The notes below the pieces were generated by a model. It was given only the letters and a program-made list of their open reading frames with translations, was not told the DNA's origin and ran no database searches. Positions 24,901 to 33,319 of a stretch of 64,000 bases of DNA are shown here, in pieces. Origin of the DNA: Agrypnia vestita (taxonomy: Eukaryota; Arthropoda; Insecta; Trichoptera; Phryganeidae); the NCBI GenBank assembly GCA_016648135.1, contig JADDOH010002106.1:178157-242156 (forward strand). Direction: 5' to 3'. Numbering within the stretch: the stretch's first letter is position 1; every line of letters starts with the position of its first letter. Position numbers and translations under genes: made by a program.

Positions 24901-27900
24901 AACTATTAAAGTAATTAATTGAACTATTAATTTAAATAAATAATTTTGAAAAATAATGATAATAATAAATTATTGGAGCCCCCGCACTACAGATTTTTGA
25001 CAGTTTTGCTCGGTTGCTCCCGATAAAAGTTTCGTGAGCTGCCCGATTACCTTTCAACTAAAAAGTTTATCAACTATTGGCCGACTGTCTAATCAATATG
25101 GTGTACTGTTCAATCAGCGATGCTCTCAGTTCCTTTGCTTTTGCTGGCCCAATTAATTTTAAAAGTCCACTGAAACTGGTTATGCTCATTCTATATAAAA
25201 AAAAAACTTTTTCGGAAAGTTCAGTAGTTTGGAGGGTGAAATTTTCCTTGCAAAAAATCTATCAATGTACGTGGGATGCACTCAATAACCTTGTCTCTTC
25301 TTTATTATGTTAAGAGCAATAATAGCAGTAATAATGTCTTTATCACTGAGTACTGAGTTGCGTGTCTGCCGGTGCCAGTATGCAACTGCGGTAGCAAACT
25401 GCCTGAGTAGCAATGCATAATGTGGGAGGCCCGGTCTGACTGGACTATTGGCCGACCATTTAGTCTGTAGTCTGCAAGGGGTTTTATAAACTTTATCATT
25501 ATTATCTTACTTTTTAATAGACCAAATTACATTTTCTGGAACAGTCTAATATAAATATAATAATACGTATGTGTGGTCATATTATAATATATTTAGTTTC
25601 ACAGCTGACCTAGTCTCCCACCGTTTGAGCACTTATGAAAAAATATAAGAACATATAAAATGTAACACAATGAAAATTCTATACGTAATATAAAAAAATA
25701 TTCAGTCATTAGTTCAACTTCGATAACTTTCTCAATGAAGAAGTTTCCATTTTTTACTCCTTTTCTTTTAACTCATAGCATCTGTTTGTCTATTTATCTG
25801 CCGAAAAAACTTTGGATCGATTTTTAACCCTTTTCCCGTGATCCATCGAGCTGAAACTTTGCAGGCGGACTCATTGCGATGATAAAAATGATCTAACAAA
25901 TTTTCATTTGAAAAATAATAATTATAGTATAATTTTGGATTTTTCGAAATTTTAACGGTTTTTTCAAATTGGAAACCATACAAATGAGAAAGGAGCCCGA
26001 TGTGTGGAGAAGGCGGAAACCTGTTTCGACTAGTCTGACTCGAGCCATGGGTCCGATCAGACGGTTTCGCCGACACCGTGCCCCCCTGTACCAATTATTA
26101 CGTTTTCAATATTCTATAAGTTTTAAGGATAATAATATACATGGAATAGATTTTCCACATTAACTTAAAGCAAGAGGAATATGTTGATAGAAAATCAGAT
26201 TGGAAACGATACAAATGAGAAAGGAAGTATAATAAAAACTTGGTTTTTATGGGTTAGTTTTTTTATAAATTAATTATAAAAATTTAAGTAAAATGAAAAA
26301 AAAATGTGAAGGCATCATTAAAATATCTCTACAAATGAAAAAGTTGTGGGACTTTAATGTTGCGTTGCAAAAATAATTTAATTTTACGCAACGGTGCGGA
26401 GACGATGCGGCTCAAATACGCTTACTGCCTGTGGTGCGACGATCTCGACAAGATCAAATGACGTCATAGACAGCACAGACCACAGTCGTATCGCACCAAA
26501 ATACGTAAACTTAATTAATCCATTTCTCAGTTATTTATTGAGAGATTTTAAATTTTTTTTCACTAGTTTGTTAGTTTTGATTTATATTTTAATTTCTTTA
26601 AGTTAAATACAACATTATCAATATCATGAAACCTTTCCACTTTTTATAGTTTCATCCTCTTTCTTGAAGACTACCAAGTTAAAATTTTTAAATCTTAGTC
26701 TTCATAGTGCGAACGTTTATCTTATTTAATTATATTAGGTATCCTAAAATATTAAATCAATTATTGTGACAATAAAAAATTACTTGCCGATCCTTCCAAA
26801 GCGTAGCAAGCCGGTACTTTTGGTCCCAACTGGTATGCCACGGTTGTGATCAATTCGTCGGTACTCTGGAGCACATTGCTCCCTATATTATAAAGGATAA
26901 AGCAGCCAGTACCATACGTGGCTTTTGCTTCACCCGGTTTCATACACTGCTGGCCCAACAGCGCGGCCTGTTGATCGCCCAGACATCCGGAAATCACGAT
27001 ACCTTTGCAGGGTCCATCCAAAATGGTGCCGTAAACCTTAAAAAAATTAACATAAACAATGCCTACATTAATTAATAAAACAGGGCAACAGTTTTAACTT
27101 TCTCTACAAACTGTGGAAGAAATTTTCCAGACTTGTAAAACTTACCGCAGTTTTTAACTTTTGTAAGCTTTCCTTTGTCACTTAGTAATTTAAATATGTA
27201 CATATATAAATTTTAAGTAATAGCCAACTACTTTGGACCCAAAATTTTTAACATGCAAATAAGTTTAATTCAATATAATCTGTTAATAAATTTCAACAAA
27301 AATATGAAACACCTGATAAAATCCTGGATTAAAAATGTGGGCAGATATAAAATTGGTGCTTTCACTCAAGGAAATTAATTTATTTTAATTACCTATTTCT
27401 GTACCATTTCTAATTAGTTTATACGCACATATTTTATTATTACTTTCTAATATTTTTGTATATTATTTATTTATTATTTGTATTTTTTTCACTTTATATT
27501 TATTTATATTTTTTATATACTTTTATTTTTATATAATATATACCTAACTAAAATAAGGAGATACAGTCGAACTCAGTTATAACGAGCTCAGATATAAGGA
27601 GATCCCGGTTATAATGAGAAAAACTGTGAATTCATTTTGATTTGCGCATATTCCCATACAATCGGTCTCGGCTATAAGGAGCGCGATTCCCAGATATACG
27701 GAGCAAAGTTTAGAAACTCTGCAAACATATTTGCTTGGGTTACAGAAAAAAAGACAAATACGTACTCGTAACAATGAACTTTTTCACTTTGCTTTTAAAG
27801 CGGCTCGCACTTAATTAGGGTTCATTTTATGGTGTACACAAACTTGTGTCCGAAAATCCCATGGGCGCAGGCAAGCAATAGTTTACTGAAGGTCGAGAAT

Positions 27901-30900
27901 ACTGGTCATTTAACTCCGATTATTGGGGATTTTTCAAAATGTTTATGGCGACAGTTTATTTTATGCAGTTAACTGTATTAGAGCATTTAAAAGACTAATC
28001 AGTTAAACGCGAATTGTTCTTTCGGAAACGTGTTCACTAACAAACGAAAGTGTCTCTACGTTCAGAAAAAGTCAAAATTATCGGCGTCAAAAAGTCTGTA
28101 AAATTTTTTCACAATCGTTTTCTACAGTTTCATCGCTCTGGAAAGATAAGGATGTTTATTTAGCTGCTCTTGAAAATAACATCACACAATCAAAAAAAAT
28201 TGTGAAAAAAGTGTATCTGGGAAAGAAGGAGTCCCGGCTATAAGGAGTAAATTTAGTTGGTCCCGTCGCGTTCCTTATAACCGAGTTCGACTGTAATTAC
28301 TTGTTATTTTGTGTACTAGACACTTGTGAATATCTAAATTGTACAATTTATTTGTAAACTACGCCTGTCTCAAAACAGATTCTTCTAGTGAGACAAGCGT
28401 AGTCCAACCCAAATTGTGTATAGCTTCCAAATACATAAAATATTAAATTAAATTGTATTTAATAAATAATAATGATTTTTTTAATAAAATAACTTAACAT
28501 AAATATTTTAATCCAAAAAGTATCAGCATAATAATTATATTTTAAACATAATTACATATTATATAATTAATGTATATCTATTATAATGAATAATATTCAT
28601 TTAATTAATATTAATTAATAAAATATTAAATATTCTTACTTATTATAGTTCTTACATGTTATTAGAAGTAAAATAATAAAAAATAGAAGAAAAAAATTGT
28701 TTCAATATGTACACAAATTTTAATTTTGATGGGACAGAAACAACGAAAAAAATGTAAGTAAACTAATAATGTGTAACATATCCTGTAAAAATTAATTTAA
28801 AATCTTTGATTTGATTTCTAATTAAGAGGAAATATTACTTTTACTTGTAAAAAGCCATAAAAATCCTATTAAATATTTTAAATAGAATAGCTTGTTGGTC
28901 TTGTGGTTAGGACTATCGCCTCGTGATCCAAAGGTCGCAGGTTCGAATCTCACTCCAGACAAGCAAGTTAGTCCTATTTTCATAGCACAAGCATTTAGCT
29001 TAATTTGAAAATAGTAAGAATATTGATGTGACGCATCTCTATTTTTTTAAAAAAAAGAAAAAAATATATAAAATATTTTTTCATTTATTTCTTTACTAAA
29101 ATTGATTTAAAAGGAGGTGGTACGGTAAATGAATTGTAAAATTTGCTTATAAAAATATCAATATATTAATTACGCCAGCCAATGTCGTATGTTTCTGCAT
29201 TTGGATAATTTATGTTGCCAGTTAAAAAAAAAATTTTAGAGTACATTAAAAAGATTAAAAAATATAGGAATACGAACAAACTGACATTAAAAAACATTCA
29301 AAGTATATTAAACTATCGGATATTAATCGTTGTTTTTAAATATTTTCGTGGAATATTTTAAAAATCCGTGTTTTTATTGTCATAGAAAACAGCCAACTGT
29401 GACGCGGGAATATATTTTTTGTTCTGGCGATACCGCTTTTTGACGTTTTTATATTTTTGCATATTCATTAACTTTACGCTTTCTATTTTTTTAAACTGCA
29501 AAGTGAACTTAATGTCATTTTACGCATTGACGTATATATCATTGATCTTGACAGTTATTGTATTGATATTATTTTGAGACATAATATTCATGGACTGTGT
29601 GGCGTGTAAGTGTTCTAAAAAATTTCCAAAATTATTCAGAGATGACACTAATAACAATTTTGCAGGTTATCCAGAATACAGAAGACGAGATAGTTTTGCA
29701 GGTAATCATGTTGTTCGTGCATATAACCCGTACCTCACTCATAAATTTAATGCGCACATCAATGTTGAAAATAAGACGCTGTAATTTTATTGATAAAAAT
29801 AAATACAAATAAGAATTCGATAGTTGTTTCATTTTTTGTCTGTCACTGACAGCTCCTCCTCCGTAAAAAAAATCTATCTGTATACAACAATTTTGCCGCT
29901 GTGCTCATTGTGGTCTGTAGCGCAACGGATCACAAGATTCCAGGTTCGAATCCTGGTAGGATCGATTTTTTTTTAAGGTCGAGAATATTTTGTTTGTTAC
30001 TGAATAAACTAGCAGGAAGGCAATCGGCTATCGCCAATTGCTTACTGCTAAGCCCTGCGGGCGGCTATTGTGGCCGCTTCGCGGCCAATGATGGCCGCTC
30101 CATGGCCAATTGTGTTTGATGTGCAGCAAACACAAATGTTTACCTATGCCTACGTCAGCCGCTTTGCGGCCAAATGTATCTGGCAAATTTCCATTTCTGC
30201 TATTGTGGCCGCCTCGCGGCCAGCAATGGCCGCTGCGTGGCCAATTATGTTTGCTGCAAATGTTTTATATTTTTTACATAATTTTTTTTTTATTATGTAA
30301 AAAACCAAATTAAACAAAGAGTAATTTTTTATAATTATAATGTTGTATAACATGTTCAAAATATTAATTTTAAAACTCCGCCCTGATTTATTAATCGGTT
30401 AGAAATACTGAATAAATACTTTGTCTTAATTATATCTAAACTACCCGTAATTAAAAATGGAAATTTGCTAGATACAATTGGCCGCGAAGTGGCTGACATA
30501 GGCATAGGTAAACAATTGTGTTTGCTGCACATCAAACACAATTGGCCACGCAGCAGCCATCGTTGGCCGCGAAGCAGCCACAACAGTCGCCTGCAGGGCC
30601 TAGCAGTTATCAATGAAAACTGTAAATTAGTTGTGATGGCTTTTTGAAATGAATACATACCTCAGAGCTGGATCTTATTTCTGGAAGTAATGAAAGAGGA
30701 ACATCAAAAAATGAAAGAAGTTTATCATCCCACTGTAGAGTTTCAATGTTCATGAGCATCGTTCTGGATGCATTTGTTACATCAGTGATGTGCTTACCTG
30801 GAAATAGAATGTTCTTCACTAGGTATTTAAATTTCAAATGTAAATATTATAGAAAATTGATGATACAGGGACACATTTACTTTACTAGGATATTAAGATT

Positions 30901-32054
30901 AAAAAATAATGTAAATAGCAATAATATGCATTACCAATCAAATTCCATAATATCCAACTGTCAACGTTTCCAAAAAGACATCTTTCTTCTTCAACAGCTT
31001 TCTTAACATCAGCAACATTATCCATCAACCAATGGAGTTTCACCGCACTGAAGTACGTAGCTATTCTCAGACCGCACAGAGGCTGAAAGGTAAATCATTA
31101 TATGTAACTCACAAAAGAAATTTAAATTTTTGAATTAAGTAAATTTTGATTTTGAGTGTTGTATTACTAATTGTAATGTAAATGGACATAATTGTTACGA
31201 AAACTTACTTTCAAAAAGTTTTCATTGGCGTTATGTGGCACCTTCACACTCATCAATTTCTCAATTGTAGAAGTGGTTCTATTGTCGAGCCACAAGATGG
31301 CATTGTAAATTGGTTTCCCTGTGTATTTATCCCACACTAATGTTGTTTCCCTTTGATTTGTTAATCCAATTGCTACAATATCCTAAAAATATGAACATTG
31401 TTTATTCAAAAGTATATTTACAGGAGGAATAATAAAAGTATGTATGTCAGTGAACCAAGTTATAAAATGGTCAAACTTTTGTATTGCAAGATTTAACTCT
31501 ATGAACTTTTTCCTTATTTTTTATTATTAATTAAACTATATATGAAACTATGTGTATATATTTGTAGTTACTATGGATGTTTGTTACATGAAAGAACAGG
31601 AAAAAATGCTTTTGAATTATACTGATTATTAAAAAGTACTAAAAGAGTTTATTTCACCTTATCTTCAAACCTCTAACGAAATTAATATATTGAATTTAAT
31701 AAAAAATACTATTGCAGTGTGAATTTACTTCTCCTATATTATTCAAAACAAGCAATTCCTATTGCATTTTCTTATATAATAATTACAGGTTTGAATTCTG
31801 AACAAATCAATGCAAACCTCTGCACTGCCCCCTAAAGCCTCCAGTTTCTTCATGGCTTGCTCTATACACAGCTCCACGACTGCCAATATCCTCATGGGGT
31901 CCTGTTCCACCCATCCTTCCTGGGGTTTCAGCTGCTCTAGTTCTATTTGATGAAAAGTGACCACCTCGGAGGATCCCACTTTGAATATAATAAACCTAGC
32001 GCTAGAAGTTCCCTCGTCTATGGCTCCAACCAGAGGTCCAAATGGAGAAGGCAT
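12669..32054 (-). CDS. Glycerol kinase, eight coding exons
   Basis: ATP:glycerol 3-phosphotransferase of the FGGY carbohydrate kinase family, making glycerol 3-phosphate from glycerol in the cytosol or at the mitochondrial outer membrane. Joined exons on the minus strand: 32054-31818, 31382-31210, 31082-30935, 30797-30661, 27036-26788, 22406-22237, 14185-14050 and 12956-12669, about 512 residues against about 500-550 for the family. Seen motifs in order: [12 protein letters not shown] (phosphate loop, with E where Q is usual), [34 protein letters not shown] (the D being the expected catalytic base), [25 protein letters not shown] and [10 protein letters not shown] (FGGY signature). Intron phases fit throughout except for a 1-nt shortfall in exon 2. 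The fifth intron uses a GC donor. The initiator ATG follows TTTCCAG, so a non-coding 5' exon further upstream is likely. The 19-kb span is due to TE-filled introns. Confidence 0.93.
13325..13470. repeat. single terminus of a pogo-type element
   Basis: ACAGTAAAACCCCGTTAATT followed by CCCGATAATTCG repeats is the sort of end seen on pogo/Tigger elements. No matching inverted end was found nearby, so it is a fragment within the seventh glycerol kinase intron. Confidence 0.45.
14050..14185 (-). CDS. Glycerol kinase exon 7
   Basis: Runs from acceptor CGACAG to donor GTGAGA. It completes the Gly codon of exon 6 and reads [20 protein letters not shown] then [13 protein letters not shown], matching the helix before the FGGY signature in glycerol kinases. 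Ends in phase 0. Confidence 0.9.
15747..15966 (+). mobile_element. tRNA-derived SINE with a 58-base poly(A) tail
   Basis: Internal Pol III promoter boxes are visible: TAGCGCAGTGGGTATG (A box) and GGGTTCGATTCCC (B box), spaced as in a tRNA. A non-tRNA body of about 95 bp follows, then 58 uninterrupted A (15,909-15,966). The flanks CAGTCCCA and CAGTCCATA may be an imperfect target duplication. The very long pure tail suggests a fairly recent insertion. Confidence 0.85.
16028..16905 (-). mobile_element. PIF/Harbinger transposon derivative with TTA target duplication
   Basis: The element starts GGGCCGGTCTTATAAACG and ends CGTTTATAAGACCGGCCC, an almost perfect inverted terminus, with the 3-bp duplication TTA on both sides (16,025-16,027 and 16,906-16,908). 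Three-base TTA/TAA duplications are typical of PIF/Harbinger and ISL2EU elements. It contains the start of a transposase frame on the minus strand and is 878 bp long, so the catalytic half has been lost. Confidence 0.85.
16232..16606 (-). pseudogene. Harbinger transposase N-terminal fragment
   Basis: The minus-strand frame opens [20 protein letters not shown]. It continues through FRLSKRSA, an in-frame [13 protein letters not shown], then [18 protein letters not shown] and [18 protein letters not shown] before a stop. The R-L-S-K, L-S-P-x-x-x-L-L-x-A-L-R-F-Y-A and G-V-x-x-T-T series is that of HARBI1-type transposases and their helix-turn-helix. The DDE nuclease domain is absent, and one internal stop confirms decay. 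Confidence 0.75.
17280..17550 (+). promoter_or_regulatory. Promoter-like GC-richer patch upstream of the nested gene
   Basis: In an AT-rich intron this patch is clearly GC- and CpG-richer (GCCGCGCGTGGGCCGCGCC), with a CCAAT box (GCGCCAATCACT) and an inverted ATTGATTGCG. It ends just before an ATG in decent context at 17,549. It lies on the sense side about 1.2 kb upstream of the cGAS-like reading frame and could be its promoter with a non-coding first exon. It could instead be a TE end. No TATA box was seen. Confidence 0.35.
17745..18016. repeat. TE terminus family ending in GCACGCCACT, copy 1
   Basis: The last bases read TATAGTCGGTCACAGCATAA then ACTGCACGCCACTG. The same end, inverted, lies at 23,123-23,400, and another at 53,380-53,530. 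The bodies also match (TGCAGTTATTTTTGTGGATT against AATCCACAAAAATAACTGCA). Superfamily unknown. Confidence 0.6.
18019..18120. repeat. short interspersed repeat GGGGTAGTAATCA, copy 1
   Basis: GGGGTAGTAATCATCGAATA, then CTGTCTATTTT-like and GTCACAATCACCAAA words also occur at 43,521-43,620 (GGGGTAGTAATCACCGAATG). Non-coding; family unknown. Confidence 0.55.
18737..20053 (+). CDS. cGAS-like receptor (Mab-21 nucleotidyltransferase) with C-terminal membrane anchor
   Basis: Intact 438-residue single-exon frame. Family members sense nucleic acid and make cyclic dinucleotides that activate STING. Seen: a basic N-terminal helix (about 1-50); the nucleotidyltransferase GS motif G60-S61; metal-binding E73-F-D75 in [13 protein letters not shown]; and third carboxylate D196 in FDVDLVPSF. 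Mab-21 landmarks [13 protein letters not shown] (243-255) and [12 protein letters not shown] (281-292) follow, with no zinc-ribbon cysteines, as in insect cGLRs. After an acidic linker (about 375-395) comes a Gly/Ala-rich hydrophobic stretch (about 409-427), then [11 protein letters not shown], which looks like a tail anchor. The start is the first ATG after an in-frame TGA at 18,701. An AATAAA lies at 20,354. The gene sits antisense in the sixth glycerol kinase intron. Catalytic activity is inferred from conserved acids; a nucleic-acid-binding role is not proved. Confidence 0.88.
   Translation: MEKYRGFDPNLEKISRKLMNFKKNRKDHVPAFNEVFEEFKKKLQEMDPFLTTHKKIKYAGSYANNIKIVAPDEFDMMLCMKLPKELGLTFLYSNNPGYIQLKTVGLDALKRKQNWEKYKSIEKWIDDKNFILQNKYREWLESIINKTLNQLSAHWSSGAILECGNNKYRLRVKKSNPAFTLNVENLSNEQIKFDVDLVPSFGFEYPDWPPNVKVKYAKKCKSKEWLVIAKPIPNELENRHKCWRVVFPEQEKELLSGHNQMKSTIRFMKKLRDVHKMPYIKSYFINTIFILEAEVQSHEFWNNRLSYLFMHMLHKLKERIEERRIPNFWYNQLNLLEKLSDYQLEDCSQKIKNILKIIEKHYQEKPIIIATILGVDIEDENTKDEDIVDGSFEADNYSTSVVPSISMTQYGVMAGLAALAGVGLFCAHRALTRRNDRQ
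20131..20621. mobile_element. MITE with TGTAGC...GCTACA termini
   Basis: TGTAGCACAAGAAGTCATGA at the left is matched in inverted form by ATGACTTCTTGCGCTACA at the right. The length is 491 bp and no coding frame is present. The flanks did not show an obvious target duplication. It lies directly after the cGAS-like stop codon and supplies that gene's likely polyadenylation signal at 20,354. Confidence 0.65.
20622..22236. other. Glycerol kinase intron 6, remaining part
   Basis: I recognise no gene here. There is a TA-dinucleotide microsatellite at about 21,668-21,705 and otherwise unique AT-rich DNA. Confidence 0.45.
22237..22406 (-). CDS. Glycerol kinase exon 6
   Basis: Acceptor ACATTCAG, donor GTAAGT. 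Reads [15 protein letters not shown], then [20 protein letters not shown], the conserved F-S-G-L-x-A-P-Y-W segment of the kinase core. It joins exon 5 in frame only if that exon ends before a GC donor. Confidence 0.92.
22624..22920 (+). mobile_element. 5' end of a Tigger/pogo element
   Basis: ACAGTGGGTGATCGGTTAAC then GAACAGTTCGGACTGCGAAC is a pogo/Tigger-type terminus. The same 5' segment, diverged, recurs at 57,203-57,530. It leads, about 90 bp on, into a transposase start. Confidence 0.7.
23010..23122 (+). pseudogene. Tigger transposase start, truncated
   Basis: The frame reads [20 protein letters not shown] then [15 protein letters not shown], the CENP-B-type N-terminal helix-turn-helix of Tigger transposases. 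It is cut off at about residue 38, where a different repeat ending in GCATGCAGTGGGTATAAA begins. Only the DNA-binding start remains. Confidence 0.75.
23123..23400. repeat. TE terminus family GCACGCCACT, copy 2, inserted into the Tigger copy
   Basis: Reads, in opposite orientation, the same end as 17,745-18,016: GGCATGCAGTGGGTATAAAT, then AAGTTATGCTGTGACCGAC. It interrupts the transposase frame above, so this family was active after that Tigger insertion. Confidence 0.6.
23733..24040 (+). pseudogene. mariner transposase C-terminal fragment
   Basis: [20 protein letters not shown] carries the second catalytic aspartate of mariner transposases. After one frameshift the C-F-D-W-V-F-like stretch around [19 protein letters not shown] follows, then [12 protein letters not shown], a stop and [16 protein letters not shown]. 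The order matches the C-terminal third of mariner (DD34D) transposases. The N-terminal two thirds are missing and frame breaks make it inactive. Confidence 0.85.
24110..24350 (-). pseudogene. non-LTR reverse transcriptase tail fragment
   Basis: The minus-strand frame gives [20 protein letters not shown] then [19 protein letters not shown], a tail block shared with the plus-strand fragment at 45.1-45.3 kb. The R-G-R-P-R-K-T-W motif is typical of the end of insect LINE ORF2. Fragment only, in the fifth glycerol kinase intron. Confidence 0.65.
24351..25754. other. Glycerol kinase intron 5, unassigned part
   Basis: No exon, RNA gene or clear transposon termini are recognised. Small open frames on both strands show no domain. 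Confidence 0.4.
25755..26265. repeat. interspersed repeat family CCCTTTCTTTTAACTC, copy 2
   Basis: Same core words as the copy at 4.25 kb (TTTTCCCGTGATCCATCGAG, GAGCTGAAACTTTGCAGG, GGTTTTTATGGGTTAG). It is longer by an internal stretch of about 200 bp that includes a GC-richer part (CGTGCCCCCCTGTACC). Confidence 0.6.
26788..27036 (-). CDS. Glycerol kinase exon 5
   Basis: 83 codons in phase 0. Reads [20 protein letters not shown] and [16 protein letters not shown], ending YALEGS. It holds the G-D-Q catalytic aspartate and the ATP-site G-T-G-x-F loop. The 3' boundary is TCG then GCAAGT, a GC donor: ending at GCAA before GTAATT would throw exon 6 out of frame. Confidence 0.92.
27564..28293. mobile_element. 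pogo/Tigger-type MITE, copy 2
   Basis: Ends CAGTCGAACTCAGTTATAAC and ATAACCGAGTTCGACTG, flanked by TA on both sides; inverted relative to the copy at 5.66 kb and clearly the same sequence along its whole length. Lies in the fourth glycerol kinase intron. Confidence 0.85.
28887..29075 (+). mobile_element. tRNA-like SINE head
   Basis: TGGTCTTGTGGTTAGG is a good Pol III A box and GCAGGTTCGAATC a good B box about 45 bp on. CTTGT and ACAAG at the two ends could pair as an acceptor stem, but the anticodon and T stems do not pair properly. A T/A-rich tail follows. I read it as a SINE or decayed tRNA and not a working tRNA gene. Confidence 0.55.
29907..29975 (+). pseudogene. tRNA-Arg-like pseudogene without an anticodon arm
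   Basis: TGTAGCGCAACGGATCA is an A box as in tRNA-Arg genes. CCAGGTTCGAATCCTGG gives a perfect 5-bp T stem and loop, followed by nine T, a Pol III stop. The A-to-B spacing is too short to hold an anticodon arm, and the 5' acceptor strand does not pair with AGGATCG. A truncated tRNA or the head of a SINE. Confidence 0.6.
30030..30615. repeat. foldback element made of GGCCGC hairpins
   Basis: The left arm (CCTGCGGGCGGCTATTGTGG, TGGCCGCTTCGCGGCCA, GCCTACGTCAGCCGC) reappears inverted in the right arm at 30,475-30,605 (CTGACATAGGCATAGG, TTGGCCGCGAAGCAGCC, CCTGCAGGGCCTAGCAG). Within each arm TGGCCGCNNNGCGGCCA units are themselves palindromes, four or more in the left arm. Strikingly GC-rich islands in AT-rich DNA. 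Lies in the fourth glycerol kinase intron. Confidence 0.7.
30661..30797 (-). CDS. Glycerol kinase exon 4
   Basis: Reads [20 protein letters not shown] then [17 protein letters not shown]-x-T-N-A-S-R-T is a landmark of the glycerol-binding N-terminal lobe. Acceptor TTTCCAG, donor GTATGT. Confidence 0.93.
30935..31082 (-). CDS. Glycerol kinase exon 3
   Basis: Reads [20 protein letters not shown] then [23 protein letters not shown]-x-K and G-x-V-D-S-W are invariant features of the family. Acceptor CTTTCAG, donor GTAATG, ends in phase 1. Confidence 0.93.
31210..31382 (-). CDS. Glycerol kinase exon 2
   Basis: Reads [20 protein letters not shown] and [13 protein letters not shown], then [14 protein letters not shown]. 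The first and last parts match the family well in phase 0 at both ends, which needs 174 bases. The splice sites chosen (TTTTTAG; GTAAGT) leave 173 by my count, with the shortfall near 31,260. This may be a counting slip, an assembly error or a real frameshift. Confidence 0.85.
31818..32054 (-). CDS. Glycerol kinase exon 1 (first coding)
   Basis: 79 codons from [23 protein letters not shown] begins with the ATP phosphate-binding loop, and [14 protein letters not shown] follows, the E-G-W-V-E-Q-D-P motif of animal glycerol kinases. Donor GTTTGC. The bases before the ATG, CTGTTTCCAG, look like an acceptor, so transcription probably starts in an upstream non-coding exon. Confidence 0.93.
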
Positions 32055-32099
32055 TCTGGAAACAGATATTTAATCTCAACTCTAAATGGATTCTTTGTT

Positions 32100-32164
32100 T
32101 CTCCCCACAAATTTATTTTCAACTTAATCCTTAACCCATGCAACGCCGGGTATGAACAACTAGT
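32100..32164 (+). mobile_element. Helitron-type 3' terminus
   Basis: ACCCATGCAACGCCGGGT forms a short stem-loop, followed 10 bases later by CTAGT, the CTRR-T end of insect Helitrons. The same hairpin in opposite orientation lies at 39,377-39,396. No internal coding region is attached here. Confidence 0.55.
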
Positions 32165-32724
32165 GATTGATAAATAGAACAGAGCAAAAACATCAAGGCA
32201 GGTACTAAAATTAGGAATTTATTTTTAAAAAAAAATTGTTCTACAGAATGACATTTAAGTTTTGTGACTCGCGCGGTCTCCATATCAGTATAATAAATAT
32301 GTATTCTAGTGTTTTGTCAAAATATGGAAGACGATTTTTTTTAAATTTTCTTTTATACAAACCTTGTCCTGACAATAACGAACCCAACAAAAAAAGAATT
32401 ATCCAATTTGGTGCAGTCGTTCAGAAGTTATGCGAGTACATACATTTTGTAAATACATTTTTATTTATATTTTTTTTTTTTCACTACTTTAATTTCGAAA
32501 GAAACAGAATCTCTCATTAAAGGTGAAGTATCAAACTGACTACTTTTAAATATAGAATTTTTACATTGATTCTGTTCAAATAATTAAGTTCAAATATAAA
32601 TAATGGTTAGGTACTGAAAAAATTAGCTGAAGCTATTGATGTAAAGGTGGTTGTAATGAGAATATTGAGAGAAGAGGTAGAGAATTATTGAAATAATATT
32701 GTTAAGTAAATTAATACCCGAGTT

Positions 32725-32990
32725 CTAATTTCTTTTAATTTCCAAACTTTCAAGATTATTCATTTTATTACCTTCATGCGAGATGGGATAGAAAAGTTTA
32801 AAAGTACACGAATGAAAATAATGAGTACTATCTATGATGTGGTTCGCAAATTCAGAAAAAATATTGGTAGTTAGATAACGACAATGTACTTTAAGTCTAA
32901 TGTTGAGATTTCTAGAAATTTGACCAATGTATTTACTATTGCAATCACTGTATAAAATTGCGTAAACTCCGCTTTTTTCCAAATTATTTA
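32725..32990 (-). pseudogene. Penelope-like element fragment: GIY-YIG endonuclease end
   Basis: The frame reads SGVYAILYSDCNSKYIGQIS then NLNIRLKVH and FANHIIDSTHYF. G-V-Y and Y-I-G spaced by about ten residues, with the R and H that follow, is the GIY-YIG nuclease core found at the end of Penelope-like elements. It is isolated from any reverse transcriptase, so a truncated copy. Confidence 0.8.
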
Positions 32991-33319
32991 TTTTTGACTT
33001 CGGAGTTAATATTGTTTGTTAATATTATTTAATAATCATCACAAATAATCTCTACAATGTAAATGCCAAATCCATCAAAAATATATTTGTAGTAAATTTA
33101 ATTATTATAATAATTACATTAAAATTTCTAGGGTGTTTAGATGGGTTTGGGATCGAAGGAGGCTAAAAGAGGCAACAGAGATACTGAGTTGCAACAATTA
33201 ACAGCGTTGTATACGTCAATAGACATTTTCAAAATCAAATTATTAAAACCTGTCACATAAATTTCAATTGAATATAGATAATTCAGACTATATTTGATAC
33301 ATTTTGATTTGATTATACA

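Noticed and set aside
28887..28965. Functional tRNA gene
   Set aside because: A and B boxes are good, but the anticodon and T stems do not pair, so I call it a SINE head or decayed tRNA.
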